The notes below the pieces were generated by a model. It was not told where the DNA came from. It did not search any database and saw nothing but the letters and a program-made list of their open reading frames with translations. The translations under genes and the position numbers were made by a program. From Myxococcales bacterium (GTDB lineage: Bacteria > Myxococcota_A > Polyangia > Polyangiales > Polyangiaceae): 46,267 nt of DNA. The DNA is taken from assembly GCA_020430845.1 (NCBI GenBank), contig JAGQJA010000110.1:1-46267 (forward strand). The letters run 5' to 3'. This document shows, piece by piece, positions 33,950-42,133 of this stretch. Each line of letters starts with the position of its first letter. Position 1 is the stretch's first letter.

Positions 33950-34853
33950 GGCTGATCCATCGGTCACGCTCTGCCGCCTAGTGTACGTCTCTACCGATCT
34001 CCACGGGCACACGCTTTACTCGGACGGGCGCGCAACCCCGCAGGAGTACGTCGAATTCCGCCGTGCGCGCGGCATGAAGGCGATCGCCATCGCAGACCAC
34101 GACCTCATGGCGGGCGTGCGCGCGGGCGCGGCCGCCGCGGCCGAAGCGCAGATGTTGTTCATCCCCGCGATGGAGATCACCGCGCACCTTCATTACGGCG
34201 GCGAGCGCGAAGAGCAGTTCCACGTGCTCGCGTACTACCCACACTCCGTCCTCCAGGGAGTCGAGCTCGAGCACAAGGCGCTCTACCGACGCGGGCTCGC
34301 CGTACAAGAGCGCTGGAAGGCCTTCGTGCTGTCGTGGATCGACTCGCGACCGCTCGACGAGCAAGCGGCGCTCGGTCGCGACGAGCTCGAGGGGCTCTCG
34401 CCGGCCGACTTCCCTGCGCTCCAGTCGACGATCCTGCGCATCATCGACAAGAAGCGCGAGCTGTTCGAGCCGTTCCGCGACCACCACGTCCGGTTCTGGT
34501 CGTCGGCGGGGTCCAACGGCGATCTCTTCGGCTGGACGCCCGAAGAGGTGATCGAGGCCATCCGCGACGACGGCGCGGTCGACATCGTCGCGCACCCCGC
34601 CCGCTACCGCGACAAGGAGCGCACGCTCGCCGTGCTCGAGCTCGCCAAGGGCGTCGAGGTGTACACGTCGCGCCACAAGGCCGAGGTCGCGGCGTTCTAC
34701 CGTGATTTTGCGGAGTCGCGGCGCAAGTACTGGACGTCGTCGTCGGACGATCACCAGAACGCGCGCTACATCGACCCGCCGTGCGGCACGCCCGCGCGCA
34801 CGCTCGAGCGCATCTGCCGGCGTACGTTCGACCTGTCGGCGCTCGTCGCCTGA
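33948..34853 (+). CDS. PHP-domain phosphoesterase
   Basis: 301 residues from ATG (GTG at 33981 would give 290 and fits the family equally well). PHP motifs: DLHGHTLYSDG, IADHDLMAGV, the Glu in MEIT, VDIVAHPAR and SSSDDHQ. Together they make a metal-dependent phosphoesterase site as in the PolX/HisK family; the substrate is unknown. The ATG overlaps the opposite-strand start of the GH13-radical SAM gene by two bases, so one start must lie elsewhere or the shared promoter is extremely compact. Convergent with the GIDE-domain gene (7 bases between stops). Confidence 0.87.
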   Translation: MADPSVTLCRLVYVSTDLHGHTLYSDGRATPQEYVEFRRARGMKAIAIADHDLMAGVRAGAAAAAEAQMLFIPAMEITAHLHYGGEREEQFHVLAYYPHSVLQGVELEHKALYRRGLAVQERWKAFVLSWIDSRPLDEQAALGRDELEGLSPADFPALQSTILRIIDKKRELFEPFRDHHVRFWSSAGSNGDLFGWTPEEVIEAIRDDGAVDIVAHPARYRDKERTLAVLELAKGVEVYTSRHKAEVAAFYRDFAESRRKYWTSSSDDHQNARYIDPPCGTPARTLERICRRTFDLSALVA

Positions 34854-34860
34854 CGCCGCG

Positions 34861-36408
34861 TCAGAAGCTCGCGGCCCAGGCCCACGTCGCGAGCACCGCG
34901 ACGACGGCCACGGCGGCGCCCACCGCGTGTCGAAAACGCGCGGCCGCCTCGCGCTCGAGCGCGTCGACGAGCCCCCGCTCGGTGCCCGCGTACACGAGCA
35001 GCGGCGCGTGCGAGCCGCCCAGCGTCGGCGATCCCGCCACCGTGCGGTAGCCGAGCTCCGAAGGAGAGAGCGTCATCCCGCTCACCTCGCCGAGCACGTA
35101 GAGCTCTTCGCCGGGGCGGATCACCTTCTCGGTCACCTCGAAGCGCTGGTGTCCGGGCTGCGGAGTGAGCTCGACGCGGCGTGCTCCCAGGCCGGGCACG
35201 CTCGACACCCAGCTCTGCTCGTGGGTCGAGAGGTCGAGGACGGCGTGGCGCAGGTCGAGCGTCCCGTGCCCGCTCTCGTCCGAGATGCGGACGGCGTCGC
35301 GGTTGCGCGTGACGACGCGATCGACGGTCGTGGTCGACTTGCCTTCGCGGATCGTCTCGCGGACCGTGGCCTCGGCGAAGACGACCGGCTCGGTCACGAC
35401 GATGGGCGCGGGCGCGGCGTCGTGCTCCGCGATCGCCGCGGCGCGCACGTGCAGCTCGACCGTGCCCTGCGCGCGCGACAGCAAGCTGCGTGGGGTCGAG
35501 AGCACCGGGAGCGTGGCCGCGCGGAGCTGCCTCGCGCGCGCGAGGGCGACGAGGCCCGAGATGGCCCACGCCGCCATGGCCACCGACGCGAGCACGTAGC
35601 CGCCGCGCCCCCAAGACCACGTGCTCTCGGGGGCCCCGTTGCGCGCGAGCAGGTGCCACATGAGGAACGCGACGGGCGCGAGCCCGATGCCGAGGAGCAG
35701 AGGCCAGCGCTTCTCGACCTTCTCCCCCGCCCGCGTGGCCAGCGCGTCGGCGAGCAGCTCGGTCCGAGGCAGCGCCACGAGGGCGATGATCCATGCGAGG
35801 AGGGCCGCGCCGCCGAAGCGATACATGAGCAGGTTGGCCGCGTCGTCGAGCGCCGGCTGCGCGCTCGGGCCGACGACGACGGCGTACGGCGTGTCCGTCG
35901 CGCACGCGTCGAGGCTGTCGGCGCCCGCACTGCCCGTGACGCAGCCGTCGACCGTGATCTCGTCACCGTCGGCCACGCAACGCTCGAGCGCGCGGTACGG
36001 ATACGACGGACGCCACGCGCTCCCCCAGTCGTGCGACGTCCCGGTGCTCCACGCCGAGCTCGGGGGCGACGTCGGCGTCATCTCGAAGCGCGGCGTCAGG
36101 AGCAGCGGCGAGGGTCTCGACGCGAGCTCGATCTGCCCTTGGGCGCGGGTCTCGACGCGCACCGTCCGCCAGCACTTGCTCTTGCCGCAGCTCTCGTAGT
36201 GCTGGAGCGTCAGGACGCAGAGCGGCGGGTGGCTCGCGCGGATCGCGCGCACCTTGCCGGTCTCGCGCACCCTGTCGCCGCCGACCGGCCCGCGCAGCCG
36301 CTGCAGCGGCGCGTGTGGATCGAAGAACGCCGAGGCCGCGCTGAAGAGGCAGCCGGCGAGGCCGAGCGCCGCCGCGCACGCGATGAGCAGCCGGAGCCAC
36401 CCAGCCAT
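34861..36408 (-). CDS. Membrane protein with a GIDE-type domain
   Basis: 515 residues; a GTG nine codons upstream is an alternative start. A signal-like N-terminus has GLAGC (Cys20), which may be lipidated. A Cys-containing soluble region (40-190) precedes three hydrophobic helices (~188-300). The C-terminal part VRISDESGHGTLDLRHA ... FEVTEKVIRPGEELYVLGEV ... LLVYAGTERGLVDALERE and a final helix match the GIDE domain known from mitochondrial E3 ligase MUL1 and from bacterial homologues; no RING domain is present. Function unknown. Confidence 0.75.
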   Translation of the reverse strand: MAGWLRLLIACAAALGLAGCLFSAASAFFDPHAPLQRLRGPVGGDRVRETGKVRAIRASHPPLCVLTLQHYESCGKSKCWRTVRVETRAQGQIELASRPSPLLLTPRFEMTPTSPPSSAWSTGTSHDWGSAWRPSYPYRALERCVADGDEITVDGCVTGSAGADSLDACATDTPYAVVVGPSAQPALDDAANLLMYRFGGAALLAWIIALVALPRTELLADALATRAGEKVEKRWPLLLGIGLAPVAFLMWHLLARNGAPESTWSWGRGGYVLASVAMAAWAISGLVALARARQLRAATLPVLSTPRSLLSRAQGTVELHVRAAAIAEHDAAPAPIVVTEPVVFAEATVRETIREGKSTTTVDRVVTRNRDAVRISDESGHGTLDLRHAVLDLSTHEQSWVSSVPGLGARRVELTPQPGHQRFEVTEKVIRPGEELYVLGEVSGMTLSPSELGYRTVAGSPTLGGSHAPLLVYAGTERGLVDALEREAAARFRHAVGAAVAVVAVLATWAWAASF

Positions 36409-36493
36409 GAGTCGACGCGGCCGCGTGACCTGCACCCCTTCAGGATTTCACCTCCGGCGCGCGGAGGCCAGCGAAGAGCACAAGCCTATGAGA

Positions 36494-36583
36494 TCATGAA
36501 TGAATCACAGAATGCGCGGCCGCCGCCTTGCGCGAGGTCGGATTACATCCTACACCGTCGCCCGTCACTCATGCATGAGTGAC
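36494..36583. promoter_or_regulatory. Palindromic operator-like sites upstream of a lipoprotein gene
   Basis: At 36564-36583 GTCACTCATG is followed directly by its reverse complement, a perfect 20-base palindrome ending 19 bases before the next ATG and just before its GAGGAG ribosome site. A related site, TCATGAATGA, lies at 36494-36503; the palindrome core is TCATGCATGA. The two centres are 75 bases apart, about seven helical turns. The stretch is AT-rich for this genome. Probably a regulator-binding region. Confidence 0.5.
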
Positions 36584-36602
36584 TCTTAGAGGAGCAGCCC
36601 AC

Positions 36603-37727
36603 ATGGTGAAGATTCGAGTGACGCGCGGTGTTCGAGCAGGCTTTGCGGGGGCGTCCGGCCTCCTGGCGCTCTCGGGCGGTGTGGCGGCGTGCGCGGCGCC
36701 CGGGCAGGGCGAGGACGTCGGCGAGACCGACGAGGCGCTCACCATCCAGGACCCCGGCACCGGCGTCCTCAAGCTTGGCTGGGTCTACGGCTCGCCGCGC
36801 GGCCAGACCTTCGTCGCGCACAACTCGACGGACGAGTACGTGCGCGCCCGCGAGCAGATGAGCTTCGAGCTCTCCGCGAGCTACCTCTGGTCGCAGCTCT
36901 ACCCGAACCGCACCATGCCGAACGACGTCGACCGCTTGAAGAAGCTCTCGGCCGAGGTGAAGGTCCACTACGTCAAGGGCGGCGCGGTCTACGCGTCGAC
37001 GCAGGTCGCGACCAAGACCTGGACCGGCACGAGCGCCTGGAGCCTCTTGGCCACGACGGGCACGTTCGTCGTGAGCCGCCGCGCGCAGGGCATGCGCTTC
37101 GAGGTCGAGATCTCGGACGCGGACGAGCCCGCCAACAAGGCCGTCGTCGGTCAGGCGGACTTCATGGAAGTGAGCGTCATCGGCGGCACGCTGCCGACCA
37201 AGACGCTGCTCTTCGACAACCTCGGCGGCGCGATGCGCAGCCGCGTGCTCGAGGGCGGGCTCCCCGTGCGCGGCGCCGACCTCGACGTCGCGTACACCGA
37301 CTGGCGCGCGGCCACGGTCGTCGACAGCTCGGCGATCGATCGGCAGATCGGCACCGCCACGAGCTACGGGCGCTTCGGTCCGGTGGAGATCCCGATCTTC
37401 GGCGAGCTCCAGTACGAGATCACCTACGGCTACGCGGTCGACGGCGCGTGGCACGCCGAGGCGCCGCTCACGGCGAACGCCGCCTCACGCCTGCTCTCGA
37501 GCCGCGGGCGCACGGCCTACGAGGCCAAGCTCGCGCTGCCCGAGGACGCGCAGAAGCTCGAGCTGTTCTTCCACGTGAAGACGTTCCTCAAGGTCGACTA
37601 CTCGCGCGCGGGCGACGTCCGGTGGCGCAAATACCAGGACGGCGAGCGCATCCTCGTCCGCGAGAAGTGGGACAACGAGAACGGCGTCGTGTTCGACAAC
37701 TACGACTTCGTCACCGAGCAGCGCTGA
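36603..37727 (+). CDS. Putative lipoprotein, myxobacterial type, unknown function
   Basis: 374 residues; GAGGAG nine bases upstream fixes the start. The signal peptide ends GGVAAC (Cys30), followed by a short acidic spacer with GETDEALT, then two regions of beta strands with many aromatic residues (LGWVYGSPRGQTFVAHN, QLYPNRTMPNDVDRLKKL, RSRVLEGGLPVRGADLDVAY). No enzyme motif was found. It may belong to DUF6209, recalled only tentatively. A strong palindromic site precedes it, so regulated expression is likely. Confidence 0.72.
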   Translation: MVKIRVTRGVRAGFAGASGLLALSGGVAACAAPGQGEDVGETDEALTIQDPGTGVLKLGWVYGSPRGQTFVAHNSTDEYVRAREQMSFELSASYLWSQLYPNRTMPNDVDRLKKLSAEVKVHYVKGGAVYASTQVATKTWTGTSAWSLLATTGTFVVSRRAQGMRFEVEISDADEPANKAVVGQADFMEVSVIGGTLPTKTLLFDNLGGAMRSRVLEGGLPVRGADLDVAYTDWRAATVVDSSAIDRQIGTATSYGRFGPVEIPIFGELQYEITYGYAVDGAWHAEAPLTANAASRLLSSRGRTAYEAKLALPEDAQKLELFFHVKTFLKVDYSRAGDVRWRKYQDGERILVREKWDNENGVVFDNYDFVTEQR

Positions 37728-37830
37728 GAGGCGCGGCGTCGCGCTCGCGGTGGTCCGCCGTCGATCCACCCCGAGAAAGAATTTCGCGAAGACGCTGCCC
37801 ACCCCGTCCGCTCGGGCTATTCTTCTATGG

Positions 37831-38529
37831 ATGGGTCGGAAGACGCTCCTCGGTGGCGCGCTCGGCGCCGTCGCGGCGATCGCTGCGGCGTGCGCGTCGT
37901 ACCCCAGCATCGAAGATCCCGATCTGGCGACGCCCCTGCCCCCGCGGACGGCGGCGACGGCCACCACAAGCGCGCCCACGAACGACACCCCACCGCCTCC
38001 TCCGCCCCAGGACTCGGGCGGCACGGACGACGGCGGCGCGGATGGTGGGGCAGACGCGGGCGGGCCGCGTCGCGTGTTCGTGTCGTCGGCGCTCAAGACG
38101 GGCAACCTCGGCGGCGTCGCGGGCGCAGACGCGCTGTGCAACCAGCTCGCGACCGCGCAAGGCCTCGGCGGGACGTACCGGGCGTGGCTGTCGGTCGCCG
38201 GCGCCCCCGCGATCGATCGCATCACGAGCAACGGCCCGTTCCAGCTCGTGACCGGCGAGGTCGTCGCCGCCACCAAGGCGCAGCTCGCGAGCGGTCAGCT
38301 GCAGCGCCCGCTCAACAAAGACGAAAAGGGCGCGACGCCGCCGGCGGCGGAGGACCGCGTCTGGACCGCGACCAACGGCCAAGGTCAGCCCGCGGGCCCC
38401 GACTGCGGGCAGTGGACGGGCGCCGGCAGTGGGCGCGTGGGCGAGGCCGAGCACGCGAGCTCGCAGTGGACCTCGCTCGTCGACGAAGCGTGCGGCGAGG
38501 TCAACCGCGTCTACTGCATCGAGCTCTGA
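37831..38529 (+). CDS. Lipoprotein with a DUF1554-like C-terminal domain
   Basis: 232 residues from MGRKTLLGG; longer starts are possible. Lipobox AIAAAC (Cys20) is followed by a Pro/Thr/Gly-rich spacer to ~80. The C-terminal domain (RVFVSSALKTGNLGGVAGAD, CNQLATAQGLGGTYRAWLSV, paired Cys near the end, CGEVNRVYCIEL) resembles DUF1554, an endostatin/C-type-lectin-like fold seen in Leptospira surface proteins. Likely a surface binding protein; ligand unknown. It ends a few bases before the opposite-strand tRNA-Leu. Confidence 0.75.
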   Translation: MGRKTLLGGALGAVAAIAAACASYPSIEDPDLATPLPPRTAATATTSAPTNDTPPPPPPQDSGGTDDGGADGGADAGGPRRVFVSSALKTGNLGGVAGADALCNQLATAQGLGGTYRAWLSVAGAPAIDRITSNGPFQLVTGEVVAATKAQLASGQLQRPLNKDEKGATPPAAEDRVWTATNGQGQPAGPDCGQWTGAGSGRVGEAEHASSQWTSLVDEACGEVNRVYCIEL

Positions 38530-38534
38530 CGCGC

Positions 38535-38620
38535 TGGTACCGAAGGAGGGACTCGAACCCTCACGGGGGGGACCCCGGCGGATTTTGAATCCGCTGCGTC
38601 TGCCATTCCGCCACTTCGGC
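38535..38620 (-). tRNA. tRNA-Leu (anticodon CAA)
   Basis: 86 bases with encoded CCA. Acceptor GCCGAAG pairs with CTTCGGT (first pair a G-U wobble), the anticodon arm is GCGGA-TTCAAAA-TCCGC with CAA at 38587-38585, the long GC-rich variable arm marks class II, and the T arm is GAGGG-TTCGAGT-CCCTC. It decodes UUG, which is rare in this GC-rich genome. Confidence 0.95.
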
Positions 38621-38712
38621 TAGTGAGTGCGCGAGGCTCATAACAGGTTCGTGCGCCGCAAACCAGCCTCGGCTCTTCTCTAACGGGCCCCGGCCCGGTA
38701 TACGAGTCGCTG

Positions 38713-39582
38713 ATGGTCCGTCTCGCTCGTACGGTGGCGCTGGTGGCCTCCCTCGTGGCCCTCGCGGCCGGCGGGGCGGGCTGCAAAGACAAGGGCAAGC
38801 TCAGCGCGGACGGGGCGAGGGCGAGCCTCGACACCCTCACGGCGCTCACCGTCAAGGACGTCGAAGAGGTCGAGCGAGGCCTGCCCGAGGGCAGCAAGCG
38901 CATCGCGTCGGCCTTCGCCAAGGACGGCGACCCCAAGAACGACCTCGCCCAAGTGCGCCGGTCGCTCCTCAAGATCCGTCGCGAGGTGCCCGACCTGCTC
39001 GTCGCCAAGTCGACGTTCTTCGCGCTCGTCGACGACAAAGGCATCGCGATCCGCAACGATCTCGAGCAGGACGCGATGGCCGGCAAGGACGTGGTGGGCG
39101 CCTACCCCGCGCTCAAGAAGGCGCTCGAGGGCGAGTCGTTCGTCACGACCACGGGCGTCTTCCCCAGCGCCAACCCGCCGCCCCAGCCCGACAAGGAGTG
39201 GGTCGCGGCCGTGCCGGTCAAGCGCGACGACGGCAAGCTCCTCGGCATGCTCGTCACGGGCTGGACGTACCGGCGCTTCGCGTACCACCTGCAGGAGTCG
39301 ATGCGGCGCGACATCTCGGAGGCCCTGATGAAGGGCGGCGACAAGGGAAAGTTGCCTGTACTCTACACGTTCGTCTTCGACGCCTCCGGCGTCTACGGCG
39401 CCCGCGGCACGCCCGACGTCAACGAGAAGGCGATGCGCGAGCTCGACGTGCTCGGCAAGACGGCCTCGGGCCCGCAGGGCGGCGTCATCACCATCACCGA
39501 CCGCCAGTACGGGTGGGCCGCGGCGCGCACGCCCAAGCTCGGCCCCGACATCGGCATCGCGGTGCTGCGCAGCGAGATCTGA
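38713..39582 (+). CDS. Lipoprotein with sensor-like (Cache-type) domain
   Basis: 289 residues. Signal peptide with GGAGC (Cys24). The rest is one domain: a helix-rich N-part (SLDTLTALTVKDVEEVERGL), then strands such as STFFALVDDKGIAIRND, an aromatic TGWTYRRFAYHLQESMRRD and LYTFVFDASGVYGARG ... GVITITDRQYGWAAAR. The strand pattern resembles periplasmic Cache/PAS-like sensor domains, but there is no membrane helix or output domain. Stop and next start overlap (TGATG), so it is coupled to the mini-TM protein and then Ppx. Confidence 0.75.
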   Translation: MVRLARTVALVASLVALAAGGAGCKDKGKLSADGARASLDTLTALTVKDVEEVERGLPEGSKRIASAFAKDGDPKNDLAQVRRSLLKIRREVPDLLVAKSTFFALVDDKGIAIRNDLEQDAMAGKDVVGAYPALKKALEGESFVTTTGVFPSANPPPQPDKEWVAAVPVKRDDGKLLGMLVTGWTYRRFAYHLQESMRRDISEALMKGGDKGKLPVLYTFVFDASGVYGARGTPDVNEKAMRELDVLGKTASGPQGGVITITDRQYGWAAARTPKLGPDIGIAVLRSEI

Positions 39583-39809
39583 TGGACCGCGCGCGCCCCG
39601 CATTCGAGTCGTCGAGGACGGCGCTCTTGCTGGCCGCGGGCCTCATCGCCGGCGGGCTCGCGCTCGCGGGCTCGGTCAGCCGCACCGCGGGCGGCGCCAT
39701 CGTGACGCTCGGGTGGGTCGTCGCCGTCGCGTCGCTCCACCGCCTCGGGAGGGCCGGTCCGGAGCCGCCGCCCCCGCGCTCGGCGGGGGCCGACAAAGGG
39801 GCCGCCTGA
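39582..39809 (+). CDS. Small two-helix membrane protein
   Basis: 75 residues. Two hydrophobic helices (13-30: TALLLAAGLIAGGLALAG; 36-53: GGAIVTLGWVVAVASL) and a Pro/Ala-rich cytoplasmic-type tail. It is joined by TGATG overlaps to both neighbours, which fixes start and reality. No family recognised; it may anchor or regulate the adjoining proteins. Confidence 0.72.
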   Translation: MDRARPAFESSRTALLLAAGLIAGGLALAGSVSRTAGGAIVTLGWVVAVASLHRLGRAGPEPPPPRSAGADKGAA

Positions 39810-41431
39810 TGCCTCGCTTCGCCGCGATCGACGTGGGCTCGAACGCGATGCGCCTCGCGATCGTCGAGGCCACGCCCGCCGTCGGCAGCCGCCCGCCCGC
39901 GCCGACGATCGCGCGGCGCGAGGTGCTGAGCACACGCGCCTCGGTGCGTCTCGGTCAAGAGGTGTTCGTCACGGGTCGGCTCGCCGCGTCGTCGATCGGC
40001 GACGCCTGCGCCGCGCTCAAGGAGTTCCGCGAGGCCATGGACACGGCCAAGGTGGACTCCTACCGCGCGACGGCCACGAGCGCCGTCCGAGAGGCGCACA
40101 ACCGGTCGACGTTGGTCGAGCGAGCGCAGCGCGAGGCGGGGATCGAGCTCGAGATCATCGAGGGCGTCGAAGAAGCTCGCCTCATCCAGCTCGCGGTGAC
40201 GCGCCGGCTGGGCCTCGAGGGCAAGCGCGCGCTGCTCGTCGACGTGGGCGGCGGGTCGACCGAGCTGACCGACCTCGACGGCGGCCACGCGCGCTTCTCG
40301 ATGTCGTTGCCCATCGGGACCGTGCGCTTGCTCGAGATGTACCTGCGCGGGGTCGACGTGGTCGACAGCGGACGACAGAAGCTCCTGCGCGAGGGCGTGG
40401 ACCGCGCGCTCAAGGAGGCGCTGCCGCACCTGCGCAAGACGGCCTTCGACCTCATCGTCGGCACCGGCGGCACCATCGAGACCCTCGCCGACCTGGTGCC
40501 CGTCGCGGGCGGCTTCGGCGGCTATCCGCGCGCGGTCGACGTGGCGCCGGCCCGCGCGCTCCTCGACGAGCTCTTCTCGATGACGCCCGACGAGCGCCGC
40601 GCCGCGTACAGCCTGCGCCCCGACCGCGCGGACACGATCGTGACGGCCGCGCCCATCTTCTTGCGGGTCGCGGAGCGCTTCAAGGCGACGGCCATCGTCG
40701 CGGCGGGGGCCGGGCTCAAGGACGGCATCCTCGAAGAGCTGATCGACAAACACTTCGACACGTGGGACCGCGAGGGCGCGGCGCGCGACGTGCTCGACGC
40801 GTGCGTGCGCCTCGGTCGTCGGTACGGGTTCGACGAACGGCACGGCGCGCTCGTCGCCAAGCTGGCCGCGCAGCTCTTCGACGCGACGGCGCAGGTGCAC
40901 GGCCTCGGTGATCGCGACCGCCTACTGCTCCGCGCCGCGGCCCAGCTGCACGACATCGGCGACTACGTCCGGTACGACGGCCACCACAAGCACAGCTACT
41001 ACCTCATCTCCCACTCCGACATCATGGGCCTGCCTCCTGCGGACCGCGCGATCGTCGCCAACGTCGCCCGCTACCACCGCAAGAGCCCGCCCGACACCGC
41101 CCACGCCAACTTCCGCGAGCTCGACAAGACCTCGCGCGCCAAGGTGCGCAGCCTCGCGGCCATCCTGCGTATCGCCGACGCGCTCGACCGCGAGCACCTT
41201 TCGAAGGTCGAGGACGTCTCGGCGCACGTCGACGGCGGAAAGCTGGTGCTCACCATCTCGGGCGACGAGGACCGCGAGCTCGAGGAGTGGACCGTCCGCG
41301 CCAAGAGCGATCTGCTGCGCGACGTCCTGGCGCTCGACGTGTCGATCGCCTCGTCCACCGCGCGCACCTCGGTCCGGGCCGAGGCGCTGGCCGCGGCGCG
41401 AAAATCGAGCCCGCCGAGCGGCGAACGGTGA
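39809..41431 (+). CDS. ppx: Exopolyphosphatase / guanosine pentaphosphatase family protein
   Basis: 540 residues, the full length for Ppx/GppA. The ASKHA fold is seen as MPRFAAIDVGSNAMRLAI, TATSAVREAHN, IEGVEEARLI, LVDVGGGSTEL and TGGTIETLADL; the C-terminal HD-type region includes LHDIGDYVRYDG (His381, Asp382) and ISHSDIMGLP. It would hydrolyse polyphosphate and perhaps pppGpp. Last gene of the TGATG-coupled run that starts with a sensor-like lipoprotein. Confidence 0.92.
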   Translation: MPRFAAIDVGSNAMRLAIVEATPAVGSRPPAPTIARREVLSTRASVRLGQEVFVTGRLAASSIGDACAALKEFREAMDTAKVDSYRATATSAVREAHNRSTLVERAQREAGIELEIIEGVEEARLIQLAVTRRLGLEGKRALLVDVGGGSTELTDLDGGHARFSMSLPIGTVRLLEMYLRGVDVVDSGRQKLLREGVDRALKEALPHLRKTAFDLIVGTGGTIETLADLVPVAGGFGGYPRAVDVAPARALLDELFSMTPDERRAAYSLRPDRADTIVTAAPIFLRVAERFKATAIVAAGAGLKDGILEELIDKHFDTWDREGAARDVLDACVRLGRRYGFDERHGALVAKLAAQLFDATAQVHGLGDRDRLLLRAAAQLHDIGDYVRYDGHHKHSYYLISHSDIMGLPPADRAIVANVARYHRKSPPDTAHANFRELDKTSRAKVRSLAAILRIADALDREHLSKVEDVSAHVDGGKLVLTISGDEDRELEEWTVRAKSDLLRDVLALDVSIASSTARTSVRAEALAAARKSSPPSGER

Positions 41432-41469
41432 TGGCGGATCGCGCCGGGGTCGACTACCGTGGGGCGGCC

Positions 41470-42108
41470 ATGGGCGCCTTCTACCCACGAGCAACGAGCC
41501 TCGCGCTCGCCGTCGCGCTGACGTTCGCGTGCGGCTGCTCGACGCGGACCATCCCCGACCCGAAGGTCGCGGCCGACGACTACGCGCGCGCGGCGGCCCG
41601 CGGCGACGCCGACGCCATCTACGACATGATGACGACCGGCGCCCAGCGAGAGCGCTCCAAGGCGGACGTCAAGCGCCTGGTGTCGGAGCAGCGCAAGGAG
41701 CTCGCCGACCAGGCGCGCGAGATCAACGCCAAGGACACGCGGCTCGAGGCCACCGCGCGGCTGCGGTTCGACGACGGCGAAGAGGCCCACCTCGAGCTCC
41801 GCGACGGCCGCTTCTGGGTGACCGCGTCGGGCGCGCTCCCCGGCGGCGCGCGCACGCCCGAGCAGGCGCTCGATCAGCTCCGACGCGTCGTCGCCAGGCG
41901 CAGCTACGCCGGGCTCATGCGGGTGCTCACGCCGCAGACACGCGCGGCCGTCGAGCGCGACCTCCGCTCGCTGGTCGAGGGGCTCGAACGCCCCGAGACG
42001 CTCCAAGTCGAGGTCCAGGGCGACGCGGCCACGGTGGCCGTCCCCGGTGGTCACGTCGTCAAGCTCAAGCGCGACGCGGGCGTCTGGCGCGTCGACGACT
42101 TCGACTGA
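41470..42108 (+). CDS. Putative lipoprotein of unknown function
   Basis: 212 residues from the ATG behind GGGGCGG. An ATG at 41431 overlaps the ppx stop (TGATG) and would extend the N-terminus by 13 residues, which spoils the signal peptide. Lipobox FACGC (Cys22). Helical N-part (DDYARAAARGDADAIYDMM) then two alpha/beta repeats with LRFDDGEEAHLELRDGRFWV and VAVPGGHVVKLKRDAGVWRV, resembling NTF2-like folds. Function unknown. Confidence 0.75.
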   Translation: MGAFYPRATSLALAVALTFACGCSTRTIPDPKVAADDYARAAARGDADAIYDMMTTGAQRERSKADVKRLVSEQRKELADQAREINAKDTRLEATARLRFDDGEEAHLELRDGRFWVTASGALPGGARTPEQALDQLRRVVARRSYAGLMRVLTPQTRAAVERDLRSLVEGLERPETLQVEVQGDAATVAVPGGHVVKLKRDAGVWRVDDFD

Positions 42109-42133
42109 GCGCGTTTTTCGCTACCCTCTCCTC

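Noticed and set aside
42100-42120. Possible terminator (GCG-rich stem with T5) before the DUF4159 gene
   Set aside because: Stem is weak and interrupted, and the gap of 25 bases before the next ATG suggests co-transcription.
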